Shown in pieces: positions 1 to 12,010 of a stretch of 64,000 nucleotides of DNA. Origin of the DNA: Thysanoteuthis rhombus (Eukaryota; Mollusca; Cephalopoda; Oegopsida; Thysanoteuthidae); the NCBI GenBank assembly GCA_963457665.1, contig OY735218.1:47255341-47319340 (forward strand). The letters run 5' to 3'. Made by a program: the position numbers and the translations under genes. How positions within the stretch are numbered: the first letter of the stretch is position 1; each line of letters opens with the position of its first letter. Under the pieces are notes generated by a model that saw only the letters and a program-made list of their open reading frames with translations, ran no database searches and was not told the origin of the DNA.

Positions 1-157
1 ATGCAAAGGCGTTTAGAATAGCTTTTTTTTCCTGTGTAACGGTCATCTCGAATAATTGATATCGATGTTGATGCCGGATGTGCCCATGCCAAAAAAATCA
101 TCCCTATAGTCGACCATACCTATTCACAATTAGAAAAATGATTTACTGTTATTCAAT

Positions 158-174
158 TATATATATATATATAC

Positions 175-214
<40 letters not shown>
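158..214. repeat. (TA)n(GT)17 microsatellite
   Basis: About 23 bases of TA repeat with one C interruption pass directly into 17 uninterrupted GT units. This TA-to-GT junction recurs elsewhere in the window. It has no coding meaning; the small reading frame across it only spells Tyr-Ile and Cys-Val runs. Confidence 0.95.
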
Positions 215-215
<1 letters not shown>

Positions 216-1055
216 TTCAAACTTTCAAAAACATTTCCAGCTCAACGAATACATTATAATGCATAGTCATCATTGAAATAAATATCAACTCAAATGTTAA
301 AAATGGGCACGATACTCTTATAAGCTCATCAGTAAATTTCATCATTCACCAGAAACATTTTCCTCAATATTTCAGCCGATAGCTCGCAGCATTTAGTTGG
401 TTAGTGTATTTCTTTTATCTCAGATAATCTAAATTTGTCCAATTTGATCTTCATGTTATGGATATTCTTATTGTTTATTACATAAGATTGGAAAAAATCC
501 CTGGGTGATAAAAATCAATTTGTTTTCACACCGTTTATCTCTTCAATTGACCTAGGTAATCTATTACTTGTCCATCTCAAATAATTAAATATTAGACCAT
601 ATTTTGCAAAACAATTTGATATTTTGAAAGTTTTGATTACACTACCTCTAACCCTCCCGTAAAACAAGGTGTGCCTAACTTTTCTCGCCCAGGCTTATGA
701 CGTAAATCATTCTTTACCATTTTGTATTATTCCATTGATTTCAAGATAACCATTCTTCCCTAAATTCATATTTGTTTGTTTCAGGGTGTAATAGCTGATA
801 TTTCAAGTTGGAGTTTTGGTTGTTACATCGAGAATGAAACAAAATTGAACTAGGAAAAACGCATATCTTCAAATAAGAGTTTATATATGAATGTTGACAG
901 GCTAAATTTGTTTGCATTATATGCATAGGAATATCTTCTTTCATGTCCTTCTTCTTTGCTCTTACTGAAATTATTCTATACGCCATCTCCAAAATTAGCC
1001 GTTGTTTTTAGGCATGAAAACTCAAAGTTGCAGAAATAAGACATATCATTGGAAA
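215..1055. other. AT-rich DNA, no gene seen
   Basis: Only short spurious reading frames on both strands, with AT-rich composition and no domain I recognise. No SINE or LINE motif was found. Confidence 0.6.
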
Positions 1056-1060
1056 AGAAC

Positions 1061-1236
1061 TTCCGTCACCTTTCCAACGGTGTGTCTCATCCATTTGTAT
1101 CTGTTGTTACAGATAAAAACGTATTTATAATCAATAAGCATGAGGAAATTGAACCCCAATAATTCTATGAATGGTTTTAGGAATTCGATCAGCTTTTTAG
1201 CGGTGTATTCTATCCAGTTATATCTGTTATGAAGAT
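1061..1236. repeat. Pair of short diverged direct repeats
   Basis: A stretch at 1061-1116 (ending near 'CATTTGTATCTGTTGTTAC') resembles one at 1185-1236 ('CAGTTATATCTGTTATGAAG'). Both share the frame 'cctttcc/ctttttag...CGGTGT...ATCCA..T.TATCTGTT'. They look like two units of an old interspersed or tandem repeat. The following 700 bases up to about 1900 hold a 106-codon frame (1557-1877) that I do not recognise and take to be chance. Confidence 0.4.
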
Positions 1237-2648
1237 ATCATAGCTAAAACAAGAAAGTAAGCATTCCACCTGAAATTGGTGTTAGTCTATTGGGAAGTGT
1301 AAATAATCATTTAGTGGATAGAATCTCGACAACTAGATTAAATCACATATAAGACTTATCCAAATCAAAGAAGAAATGTTTCAGTTTTTTTTCGACAGAA
1401 TGTATATTTCCTTTAATTATGATGAGGCCATGTGTATGGATCCTCCAAAAATGAATCTCGTTTTCCCTAGCTCATTGCTTATCTTTTAATGGAATTTCGT
1501 GGAAATTCATTTGTAAATTCCAGAAATCCCAGAAGTAGACAGAAACAAACGTAAAAATGTATGATAAACCCCTGAAAATATATATCAATAAAAAATCAAA
1601 ACTTTGGTCAAACCAAACATGTGATTTCATCAGTTTTCATAAGAGGCCCCCTTTCTCCATTCATTTCATTGAAATTCGTTGGGAACCGATAAAGATATCA
1701 TGTGAACAAATAGGAGCAAATATGGAGATTCATAAGAAAAATATTATGAGATTTTGTTATCAGCGACGAATACCTGGATCAAACATAAAAGGCAATCATT
1801 TCTTAACTACAATGTTTTCGAAGCTATTATGTTGTTCATGTTCAATCACATTGAGAACTTTTGGAGATACTGTGTAGACAGAAAGGATGTTTTCCAATGA
1901 GTTCATCTCTGTCAGTCCACCGAAATTCGGAAATTTTTCAATAAATTACAATCAAATTCTTTCATATTGAAGGTTGTTTTTGGTAATGGCGTTGAAAGAA
2001 TTCTTCAGAAGGGAGAGGGAATCATAAATTCTAAGACAAGACACTTACAATGATACCAATTTCAGCCTGTCAACATTTCTGGTTCAAATTTAACTGGACT
2101 AGAAATTCCCAGCAATGTTGCCTTAGAGTAATTTTTCTTTACTATTGCTTTATTATTGTTCAAAGCAACACACCTTCGATGTTCATGAAAATATAGATTG
2201 GTGATTGACTTGTGAAATAAATCTACTTCACCACAAGAATGGAGAAGTTTAAGTTTACGCTTGGGTCGAAGATTGCGTGTCAGAATATTATCGATTCTGT
2301 TAACAATTCTCGAATCTGTTGATCAAGCGTTAGGTATCTGCTTCTCTTAAGACATGAGCATGCAATGAAACTGTCGGACTGGCTTGATGCACAACGAAAA
2401 GTTTTACCGTCTAGTTTTTTTAATAAATTTTCTCCATTTCGAAAAAAACTACTGTGTAAATAGATATATCGCTTAAATTCAGCCTTACTGACTGTCTAGT
2501 TCCATAGTCCTGCGGAAGGATATCGGCCTGCGGGTCTGAAGTGAAGGTTTCAATTCTGCCTCGTGGTACTGGATGGGATAACGGAAAGTCTATAGCCACA
2601 CTGAAGAGATGTAATACATCGAAAAAGTTGTCTGCAGATGACACAATA
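1237..2648. other. No gene seen; slightly GC-richer patch near 2500-2600
   Basis: No supported gene. The patch at 2500-2600 has a more balanced composition and a 74-codon minus-strand frame (2420-2644) ending beside a TA tract. No domain is recognisable. It could be a piece of an unidentified repeat whose tail is the TA tract. Confidence 0.45.
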
Positions 2649-2690
2649 ATATATATATATATATATATATTTATTTACTTATTTATTTAT
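2649..2690. repeat. (TA)n then (TTTA)n microsatellite
   Basis: Eleven TA units followed by several TTTA-like units. Confidence 0.9.
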
Positions 2691-3024
2691 TGATGGACTT
2701 GTTTTCTGGGCATTTTTCTCCAACTTCAAAATAAAATCAGTAACTGCAAACACTCTTACATATAGTAAAGATTAGGATCAACCAAAAAAAAACTGTTATC
2801 AAGTGAAACATTCTCAGGAACAACTTTAGAAACGTATCAGTCCTGAATTTTGTAATGATGAAAATAAATACTTGTTTTTCAAATACGAAAACCCCGAGGT
2901 GCATATGAATATAGCGTTGGAAATTCTCTCCAACAACTTAGTACATGAGACAATTCATTAAATAACACCGAACAACTTGCCCTGAAAACAAGTCATTACT
3001 TATTCAGTCTAGCAATTGAATGCA

Positions 3025-3115
3025 GTGATAGTGCAGTCAGCAAGGATTGAACTTATAACACTGATGAACAGGTGAGCGAAATGGTCATTTTTACTTCTGT
3101 GCTTTGATAGCCACC
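3025..3115 (-). mobile_element. Possible degenerate tRNA-derived SINE head
   Basis: On the minus strand an 'AAGTTCAATCC' at 3043-3053 resembles the internal B box of tRNA promoters (GGTTCRANNCC). Upstream of it lie 'GGTGGCTATC' and 'ACCATTTCGCTCACC'. These are spaced as in the cephalopod SINE that carries GGTGGCGAG...ATTTCG...GAGTTCAAATTCC, which I recall from general knowledge. Divergence is high and no tail is visible, so this is tentative. Confidence 0.35.
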
Positions 3116-3599
3116 TCACATTCAGATATAATATAGGTGTTCCACCCGATCAAAAATTTCGTTTTATGCCACTCTCTTTTACGAAAGACCAACGTACGTA
3201 TGGTTCCCTCACGCTATTCGAAATGACGTAAAGTAATGGAGCAATTATCAACAATTTATATGGGGACAGTTGTCAAGGGTTCCAAGAATTGTATGTCAGC
3301 AAATCTCCAAGTCGAGGTCAACGTTTGTATTATATCATTACTGATTTGAAATGTTTCCATATGTTTGCCAGCAATTTTATATTTAATGAAAGATACTTTC
3401 TCCTCAGTTATCGTATCAGTGTCACTTATAAGGAAAATGTTTTTCTGGGTCTGGGAATCTCAAAAATCTTTTTCCATACAAATTGAATATAATTTCTTTT
3501 TCCTTCGAAAGAAACGAATGTTTTACCTAAGGATAATGAGCGACACCTATACATCAATGTTGCGAAGACACTTGGTCTGACATTACAAATGTACTCTAA

Positions 3600-3750
3600 G
3601 AATCGATTTCTCAAATTAGAAAATGTGGTCATTTTCTCTCATAATTCCCCTAAGACGGAACTATTCAAAAAATCAAATCTTCTGTCAATATTGACTTAAG
3701 GCTGTAGTTCCCTGTCAAATCAGCCAAAGCGAAAAGCAATTAAAATTTCC
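3600..3750. repeat. Copy A of a 150-bp duplicated segment
   Basis: This segment aligns in direct orientation with 4479-4646 at roughly 70-75% by eye. The best part is 'TCTGTCAATATTGACTTAAG' here and 'TTTGTCAATATTGACTATAG' there. It lies directly against the (ATC)n tail of the LINE 3' end at 3761. Either the LINE landed beside an existing repeat or the whole block was locally duplicated. Confidence 0.6.
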
Positions 3751-3759
3751 TATTTTTAG

Positions 3760-3760
<1 letters not shown>

Positions 3761-3847
<87 letters not shown>
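3761..3847. repeat. (ATC)29 trinucleotide array, LINE 3' tail
   Basis: About 29 perfect ATC units. Read on the minus strand it is a (GAT)n run placed immediately after the coding 3' end of an RTE-like LINE fragment, where this family carries its short-repeat tail. It is therefore best read as an expanded retrotransposon tail. Confidence 0.85.
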
Positions 3848-3849
<2 letters not shown>

Positions 3850-4440
3850 TTCAACGTTTGTCATAGTTTTCCCCAAGACTGGACATAGACCTGGCCAAGA
3901 ATCACTAGACGTCTCGATTTTTGGTGTCATGGAGCCAATATTTAATGAACTTGTCTTAATCGACACACAATCTTATTTTTGCCATTCAAAATTTTGCATA
4001 GGATCTATGAGGATCCACGTTGTATGTTGTGATGTCCAGGTGTATTGCATTCCTGCAACATGTTTCACCCTTTGCCATTCAATTTTTTTATTAATATTAT
4101 GATATTTTTGACTCTGTTTCTTTCTCTTGAATACCATACTTTCAGATCTCTCCATACAATTTTCCGCAACTTGTCATCAAAATAGAATCTCTCGTAAGGT
4201 TATTCCAAGGTTCCAAAACGTCCATTCACTCCTTATTAATCATAAGTCCTTAGTTCTTTTTTTACACAATTTTGTCTTACGAAATATTTCAATGGAACAT
4301 CGTATTTTCGGATAGCGTGGGAAACTTTTACATCCATTTGCTGCCCAGTTTTGGTCGGACATCAAGAAGGAACTGTTAGACAGTTTATATATTTTTTCAT
4401 CAATTTTTCTAATCTGGAATCTCTCCAAAATACGAAAAGA
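3761..4440 (-). mobile_element. RTE-like LINE, 5'-truncated 3' end (copy 1)
   Basis: Minus-strand translation near 3850-3945 gives 'KFIKYWLHDTKNRDV' and then 'LARSMSSLGENY', ending in a GAT-type tail. The same ending ('KFRKYWLCDAHY', 'VWRILRR') appears in the plus-strand copy at 60.5-61.0 kb. The block with 'GAGGATCCACGTTGTATGTT' at about 4008-4027 is shared with the copies at 5.1 and 43.9 kb. In RTE-type LINEs this region is the C-terminus of ORF2, downstream of the reverse transcriptase. The copy is decayed, with frame breaks and stops, and lacks the endonuclease and RT domains. The upstream limit at about 4440 is approximate. Confidence 0.7.
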
Positions 4441-4478
4441 GATCTAAAAAATCATCTAAATTGGCAACAATGCTCGTA

Positions 4479-4646
4479 GGATCGATATTTCAATCAGAAA
4501 CTCTGGTCAATTTCTTTCGTTATTTTTCTAAAAACCAAAAGGCTAGACAGTTTCACAAAACAGAAATCAACTCTTTTGTCAATATTGACTATAGGTGGAT
4601 AAAAACCCTGACAAATTTGTTAAAGCAAAAAGCAATAAAAAAGTTC
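4479..4646. repeat. Copy B of a 150-bp duplicated segment
   Basis: Direct-orientation partner of 3600-3750. Here the next LINE fragment begins about 330 bases farther on rather than immediately after, so the two blocks are not a simple tandem copy. Confidence 0.6.
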
Positions 4647-4974
4647 TTCTTTCATTATGTGTCTATCATTTAAACTGGGAGTTAAGTTGTCCAATGCCGA
4701 GTCACTTTGAACGATTGATTGGTACGAATTTCAATCTCCGAAGATTGATTGAAATAAAGATCGTCTACAATCTGAAGCTTTACATTAAATTCGTTGGCGT
4801 CGATTTACACACCCTTGCTTTTTTGTCTTGTAAAGTAACAACTCAATCATTGTTTCCAAATCGAATCAGGTTTTAAAAATGTACATGTCGAATTCCTTTA
4901 GCTTGATTCTCGATACGAGCTTCAGAAATAAAATTATGTGCTCTCAACTTCAGATTTACTCAGATAATTACTAT

Positions 4975-5400
4975 AGACCGAATCATCATAATCCCCAGCC
5001 TTTTAACGTCCGTCGTTGGATATAGATTTTACCCAAGATCCACCTGATTGTCCCAATGCCAATATCTCCTGAACCTGTCTAAATCACCACATCCTCCTCA
5101 TGTGCACTCTAAGATTTTGAATATGTTCTGTGAAGATCCACGTTAAGATTCATGATGTCAAGCGGTTGTCCAGTATTCCTGCATAATTGACATTTGAGAA
5201 ATGAATTTTATTATATTGCTCTCTTGTTATTTCTCTTATATACTGCACTTCGTGATTTATCAACACGATATTAGGCATTATTTTAACTTAAGCCTGTTGC
5301 ATAGTTCTTGGTTTGAGACCCAATCTTTTGGTTAGTTTCCAGGTTTCCGCTCCATAGGAGACTATTTGCGGGACGCATTTGTTCTAAGTTTAAAGCTGAT
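4975..5400 (-). mobile_element. RTE-like LINE, 5'-truncated 3' end (copy 2)
   Basis: On the minus strand the sequence near 5300-5370 reads 'SYGAETWKLTKRL', the strongly conserved 'YGAETWxLT' motif that follows the reverse transcriptase in RTE/BovB-type ORF2 proteins. Farther along come 'GQPLDIMNLNVD' and the family 3' end 'QRRTLKGWG' before a short, poorly preserved AT/ATC tail. It is several hundred bases of ORF2 C-terminus with multiple disruptions. Orientation and family match the copy at 3.76-4.44 kb. Confidence 0.75.
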
Positions 5401-5404
5401 TTTC

Positions 5405-8400
5405 CGATGGAAAAATGTGTCCATACACAAAACTACACGCACACACATATACACACAAACACAATAACGCACGTACGCAGTATACCCAATCACTATTGTC
5501 ATATTATAATTCGTTTCCTCCAATTACAAGTCCTGATGATGAGGGCAGATCACTAGAGAAATGATACGATTGTCTTGACGAATTTTTTGTCTTTTCACAA
5601 CCTTAAACAAGCTGGAACAAATTCTGTCTTCAAAATATCTCCAAATCTTCTCAATTAATTTTTATGACATTTGGGAAAAAAGTAGTCAATATGCTAAGGA
5701 AGAATTGATTAAGGTTTGGAGTTCATTCAGATCTCTTTTCTTTCTCTTTGGTAACATTGCGGTAGAGAGTAATTTCCGACATTTCAGATTTAATAAAACA
5801 GCAATGATGGAGTCATTGAGTGCATAGGGAATATTCAAGTGTTGAAATAGATCGATCTTCAAAAGGATGTCTCCGATGAATAATTGATATAGCTTTTGTC
5901 TCGGCATTGTCTGATATCTATAATCTGATCATCCAGTTTTATGTCAATGGCGTTGGCTGATGTATATGTTCTACAAGTGCCTTTTCACTTTTATTTCACT
6001 ACATTCGCAATAAAAGTCCCCTGTTATTTCATAGAAATGTTATTTTCTTTATAGTCACTTTTGCCTTATTTAGATGAGTTATAATTAAAAAGCCATCCGA
6101 ACTGGCAGAGGAAATTTAAATGGGAAAATCTTTTGTTCATAGTTCATGACTTTGACAGCGGTCAAAACAAGTCAAGGAACGTAACAAGGTCAATCGATAT
6201 TTATTGCCTCAGATGAAACTTTATTTCCCAATAAGGAAGACAAAAGCATTAATAGGTTCAAATGTGACACTGAAATTTCCAGTGTGATCCGCCAATGTTG
6301 ATCGCTTGGTAGGAGTACATATCTGCTTGTCTGAAGTGTTGACATCTTCTCTGAAGCCTTAACAGACTCTACGGTTAAGTATTTATGCACTTCTAAAACA
6401 TCCGTTTACTCAGCAAGAAGATCCCCTGTCGTCTATATATTTATTTATTTCCAATGTGTATTCATTTTGAATTTCATCTGCAACAAACGATGACAGTCAA
6501 CATTTATTATATGTTATGTTTTGGGTCTACAATGATATCATCAGTGTATGTGAACCACAATAACATTTTCCCTTGGTACTGACGACTCCTTAGGGTCAAA
6601 TTGCAATTTCGGTAGCTGTTTCACGGGTAGGTGCAGCTAGTCCCACGCCCAAAATAGACTGCCCGGCAGGACTGAAGGGTCCCATCTGCCCGTACTATTT
6701 ACAAATACCGGGAGATCTAATTATGTATATACTGATATAGACAATTCGGACGGTTGGATAGAATAAAACAAAAAAAATATCATATTCGTATTTTATGGAA
6801 TGTTGTTTTTGATTCAATACACCTTCTGTTGTGAATCTTTTTTCCATAGATAATTTTATTATAGTTATTCCACAACTTTCTTACCCCATTTTAGTCATAT
6901 TTTGGAATTAAAAATGGCAAATTTTGGAGGAATTTATATATTGACATAGTGAATTGATCAAATTTGAAGAAATAGATATATTGATAATGGTTTGATTTGG
7001 AATCGCTTGCAAAAAGTGAGGTATTCATGAAACAAGCCGAATCCATCTATCTCTAAATTTATTGATCAAAAATATTTGTAAGGTGTTCACAAGAGTGATA
7101 TTCGAAATGATCTGTTATACATAATTTCAACCCGATATGTATAGTCAGGTTCAATGAAAAATTGACTTTAATCACATTATTTACGTTAATATATAATATT
7201 CATCATAGAAAAGTTCCAAATTCACGTTTGCTCGAAGTTGTTTTCCGATTAGGGAAAAACATTCCACATTTTTTAAAAGTGTTTTGATTTCTCTAAATTG
7301 AATTCTCTTTCGTTGAAAAGGGGAGATATAGCATTTTTCTATCTTGAGATCATGATTATGAAACCAAATTATTTTCTATATCTTTTCTTCTTTTTTTTTA
7401 CTGATTTGATAACTCATAGAATTGGAATAAATATCTTGAGTTTCTATCAGAAACAACTGGAAACTATAATCAAATTCACAAAATTGTATTTTTCAAATCT
7501 TAATTATTATTGCTTTTCATTGCAACCATCCTGACTGTCACTCTATGACCATCGGTGAACTGAACAAATCAGCAAATAAGACTCCAGGCAAGACATAAAC
7601 TCGCATTTACGGATTGCAGACCAAGTTTTACTATTTGAGCTTGGTTTTATATCTTCCAATTGCATTTCGTCTTATCAGATTATTTACCTACATCATTAGT
7701 ATTACTAGCAGTAATATATACTGAAATCTAACTAGATGAAACATTTCTTGAACATTGATAATTTTTCATATCAATTTTTGTTGATTGTCGTCGTGTCAGT
7801 CTACGGACATCAGTTATTATTGGTGAACAATGTTCAATCTTATAAAAGAAATCATGATAATGTTGCAGCCAATAAGATGAGTAGTAAATGGGAAATATTG
7901 CAATATAAAAAAAAAAGAGCAAAATTAGGATGAAAGAAAAATATATCTCAAATTATTTTTCTATTGATTCGACAGGTTTTTAAACATTTTTTAAAAAATA
8001 TTTCTTTAAATATATTTCGTATAAATCAACTGGAAGTTTACACTGAAAAAAATGGATTGCAGTTAGTAAGAACGAATTGGGAACTGTGATTTTAGATCGA
8101 ATAACCAGCTGGTCCGATCAACCGAACTACTTGATTTTTGTGAGATACGAAACACCGATTCTATTCTGAATTCAAAGGGAGAAGACTTTTAAAAAAAAAA
8201 TGTTGCATTCAACTCGAGTCACGAATTAAAAAATTCCAAAGATAGTTGTTTTAAGAACTAAAAGATATGTTTTTATCAGTTTTATCCAATTATAGGTTTA
8301 AAAAAGTTTTTCGGTAGCAGTGTTACTTGGCCCAATTTAACAGTGCATTTGTTGAAATTGAGGAAACAAATTAGCGATGATTACATACATTTGAATCGGT

Positions 8401-9500
8401 TTTTATGTGATTATTCCTTTTGGGCGCTTCATCCCAATAACCATGGTCATATTAAATGGATTTCACTGTAGGTATGAAAAGATATAGCCAGGGATACGAG
8501 CCATATTGACTAGTTTTAAAAATGGTAGGATCCCTTTCGTTAACTTTGATTCAAATATATGCGCTCTCTGTGTAACCCACAAAACCGACAATGTCTTGTC
8601 ACGTATCAGGACTTAAGTTTGTCATCATATATGATAAAGTAATTTTGTGATAGTCAGAAGCTGGCTGAGAGCGCTCAAGTGAAATCTTCCATAGCATCAA
8701 AGGCCGAAAGAAAATCTATTCATGCATTAATAATGAGAATATTCCATTTGAATCGAAAATTTTCTATGTCTATTTCTATATATTTGCTTTAAATCATGAT
8801 AGAATTTTATATTAAACAACCTGATTTGCACGACCTATTTGAGTTGAAACACAAACTACGTATTCAAGGGTGAATAAATCACTTGATTTATCGTGTGCCT
8901 GTTATGAAGAAAGACTTTAAACATTTTTATATCTGATAATATGAATTCCTGTTCGTCAAATTATTTTATTGATATCGATCAGCAAGGTCACCCTAAATAG
9001 CCTGATGCTTATGTGATATTTATCTTCATTGGGAACCTGTTTTCAGTGTTTGTTGGCAGCTAATGAGTATCATCCATTCTCTACGTACGAGTGATTTCAT
9101 ACCACGCCTATTTATAAAGAACTTTCAATGTCTTGATTATACGTTCTTGACAAAAGCAATCGCTACAGACTTTGTTATTTGAGTCGTATTACAAATAAAA
9201 TCTACGTTTGTGGGTTGCTTCAGAGAAAAATTTGGAATGGTACTTTTGTATTATTCATTTTACAATGAATCATAATCTTTGAAATAGTGAGGTTTTCATA
9301 TATGCTTGACACAAATTACTCTTGATTGCTTCCCAATACGTGCTTTGATTGCGTAAATGACTCGTACATAATTCCAGTTGCATTTTGAACAATCAAGACG
9401 TGCAGTCCATAGATCAAATGCAGAGACCTTATCAGGCCAAGTTACCGCTAGATGATCATGTTTTCTAAATAGCTTGTACGTGTTAAAATGAAATTAGAAA
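5405..9500. other. About 4 kb without a supported gene
   Basis: AT-rich and mostly unique in appearance. A short CA-rich run (5439-5475) and a GC-richer island at 6590-6720 stand out. The small reading frames here (for example 7298-7534, 7736-7933) have the composition expected by chance in AT-rich DNA and match nothing I know. Confidence 0.55.
6590..6720. other. GC-rich island of unknown origin
   Basis: A patch of about 130 bases with clearly higher GC than its surroundings, including 'CAGCTAGTCCCACGCCC' and 'CTGCCCGGCAGGACTGAAGG'. I do not recognise a protein, tRNA arm or element end in it. The composition suggests a fragment of a transposable element or a once-coding piece, but that is inference. 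Confidence 0.35.
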
Positions 9501-9689
9501 GCAAACATAACGTCAGGCGCCACTTGGGTAAAAAGGTCGTACCAAAATTGCATGCCAGCATCTAGTTTTAGCAGGCATGAAACTGATGTTGTTTCTGTAG
9601 ATGTGCCCTAGCCAAGGGCAATCAGACATCTTTTGCAGACATTGCCACTGCTTTAAGATACTTTTTGATGATTGATTTCAAATTACGTT

Positions 9690-9805
9690 AAGATATCATG
9701 GGGGAGGGTTATCAGATGCATTGCGAACCCTTTGTAGCATTGCCAGGGGTTTTCAGAGCTCCCTGGGGCACTAAATCGGATGCATACCTCGTATGCAACC
9801 CTTTG
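9690..9805. repeat. Imperfect internal direct repeat
   Basis: 'ATCAGATGCATTGCGAACCC' at about 9710 is echoed by 'ATCGGATGCATAC' and 'TGCAACCCTTTGTG' at 9774-9810. Both halves end in AACCCTTTGT. The patch lies just upstream of the largest LINE copy and is more GC-rich than average, so it may be part of a 5' untranslated or neighbouring element. No family assigned. Confidence 0.35.
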
Positions 9806-10089
9806 TGTATTTTGGAATCAGATATGTTCCATTGCCAGAAATGAAGAGATAAAGGAGATAGTGTTGTGCAGGAGTTAGATCAACACTCTAGGTTCGCAAT
9901 ATCAGAATTCTACCGGCCATTCTTGCTGGGCTATTCGTCCCAAGAAGTCCAACCACATCAGTTGCTTTGGGTAAGGTGATAGGTTCCAAGGGAAAGTACC
10001 TGAATATCAAAAAGACAATCGTTCTTGCGTCGGTGGCTGTAAAAGGCCAGGTCACATTACTGTCTTCTTGTTTGGTCCAAGAGCGATTA

Positions 10090-11905
10090 CCTAAACAAAA
10101 CCCCCAAAACATCACCAAGAAAACATTATACATAGGCAATTACAACTTCAGAATACTCTTAAAAGACAAGTATCCAACTGATCTTTAGAATAAAACCGAA
10201 AGTATCAAATGGCAAAGTCCAAGTTCCTAATCCACCATCCACCAAGGAAGAGATAGACAACTTCTACATGGACTTGAACTTAGTATTCCAAAAAGCTGGA
10301 AGATATTTCAATATCATTATGAGAGACCTAAGCGCTGAGGTAAGACAAGGGAATGAAAGTTGCATTTGCAAGTTCGGATAGAACAAAGGTGAAAATCTTT
10401 TACATCTCGATCAACAAACGGATTTAAGGTCATGAACACTTTCTGAAAGAATTAAAATAAATATAGTAAATGGATTAAGGGGAGTCCCAATCAGAGAACG
10501 CAATTGATTATACCTTGGAAGGAAAGAACGACACCTTCGAACATATCCAGGTCCTAAATTAAGTCAATGTGGGAACTGAATACGGAATTCTAAGATGTAA
10601 AATCATAATTAAGACCGACTAAATTGGGAAAGAATCATCCATACCAAACGTACCAAAAGAATCCATCTGGTCCTTCAAGCTCAAAATTTGGAACAGATAT
10701 TAACTTTTCATCGAGCTAGAAAGGAACGGCAACGACATCAACGAGTTTAACAGCAAAATACTAAACTTCCTCTTAAGAGAACTAAAAAGCAAACAATCCA
10801 TCAGTAGAAAAAACAACAACAACAAAAAATAGGAATCTCATACCAGTAACATCAACAGGGGGAAAGGTTGATGCAACTTAACTAAAATAAAAATTGTTCG
10901 AAAGAAATGAAGAGAGGTTAAAAGATACACGACAGCATTCACTGAAGCAATTCCCCAAAAGAGTAGGGAGCTCCAAAGTTATTAATGATTCAGGAAGAAA
11001 ACGAATAATCTGAATGCTTAAAAATAATGGAGACGTAACAACAGACTGGTACTGGGTCATCGAACGTGTCCAGGAATTGCACATAAACCTGTATTCCTTT
11101 AAACGAATAATGCAGAAAAAATGAACCAAATAAAACACTCACGAGCAGCTCGTCCAAAGTTTTCCCAGGAGTTACTCTGTTGGAAATGTACAAATCCAAA
11201 TGAAGAAGCTCCTTGACCAGATAACTTCGCCAATGAGCTACTAAGAAATATCCGTACTAGGAGGTTAGCCGTCCCACTCATACCTATTATGCTTCCTACA
11301 AAGTGAATTTCTGGAAGATTGGGACATTGCAATCTCAATGCTTTTATATAGAAGAGGGAATTCAATTGGTCTCCAAAAATACAAGCAAATAAACATCTAC
11401 AATCATTTCTCCAAATTTATCACCAACTGAATCACAAAACCACAGATGGAAGCTAATCACGGGAATGAGCTGTATCCAGGAAAGGCCACTCAGCCACTGA
11501 CAACCTCTGCTCGGTAAATCAACTAAACGAGAAAGCAGCAGAATATAAAATGCCGCCCGCTATATCAATAGCAGACATCTAAAAGGCCTTCAACTCAGCG
11601 GAAATCTCTAGGGTTATTGATGTGATCATTCAACGAGGCGTAGACCCGGTATTGCAACATACTTACCAACAAAACAGTTCCTTCATCATGCTACGTAAAG
11701 GGTAAGATGCCTTCCAGCTAAAAACAAAAAACTCCTCTCAGTCTGCTTTTAGATGGTTTCTAAGAACCTTTTGGGAAAATAAAGGAATTACAAAACACGG
11801 CAGATATCTGAGCAACCTCGCATTTGTGGATGATATCATTTTTTTGGCAAAAAATCTTAATGACCTCCAGATAAAGCTGGACTGATTGAACGTAGAAGGT
11901 AAACA
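10090..11905 (+). mobile_element. RTE-like LINE with endonuclease and RT pieces
   Basis: The longest LINE copy in the window. ORF2-like domains occur in order. The apurinic-type endonuclease start is near 10115-10185 ('TLYIGNYN', 'YPTDL', as in RTLYQxGxYN...YPTDLIG). The mid-endonuclease is at 10235-10345 ('STKEEIDNFYMDL', 'IIMRDLSAEV', matching the GDFNAKVG region) and a late endonuclease motif at 10483-10515 ('SPNQRTQ'). A connector near 11300-11400 reads 'FLEDWDIAISMLLYR'. Reverse transcriptase motifs lie at 11400-11900 ('NIYNHFSKFITN', 'QRGVDP'-like, 'SFIMLRKG', and the catalytic-loop region 'LAFVDDIIFLAKN' at about 11817-11857). The family encodes a protein that nicks DNA and copies its own RNA. 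This copy is dead: many stops and frame changes, and a large internal gap in the endonuclease between 10185 and 10200. The 3' part is missing, replaced by a GA/GAAA microsatellite. Confidence 0.85.
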
Positions 11906-11914
11906 TCCATATGA

Positions 11915-11918
<4 letters not shown>

Positions 11919-12003
<85 letters not shown>

Positions 12004-12010
12004 GAGAAAG
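11919..12010. repeat. (GA)n(GAAA)n microsatellite at the LINE truncation
   Basis: About 19 GA units pass into about 11 GAAA units. The array begins where the LINE reading '...LNVEGKHPY' stops resembling ORF2, so the element is cut off here. Confidence 0.95.

Noticed and set aside
9888-10139. 83-codon minus-strand frame
   Set aside because: It overlaps the plus-strand LINE start and has no recognised domain; probably a shadow.
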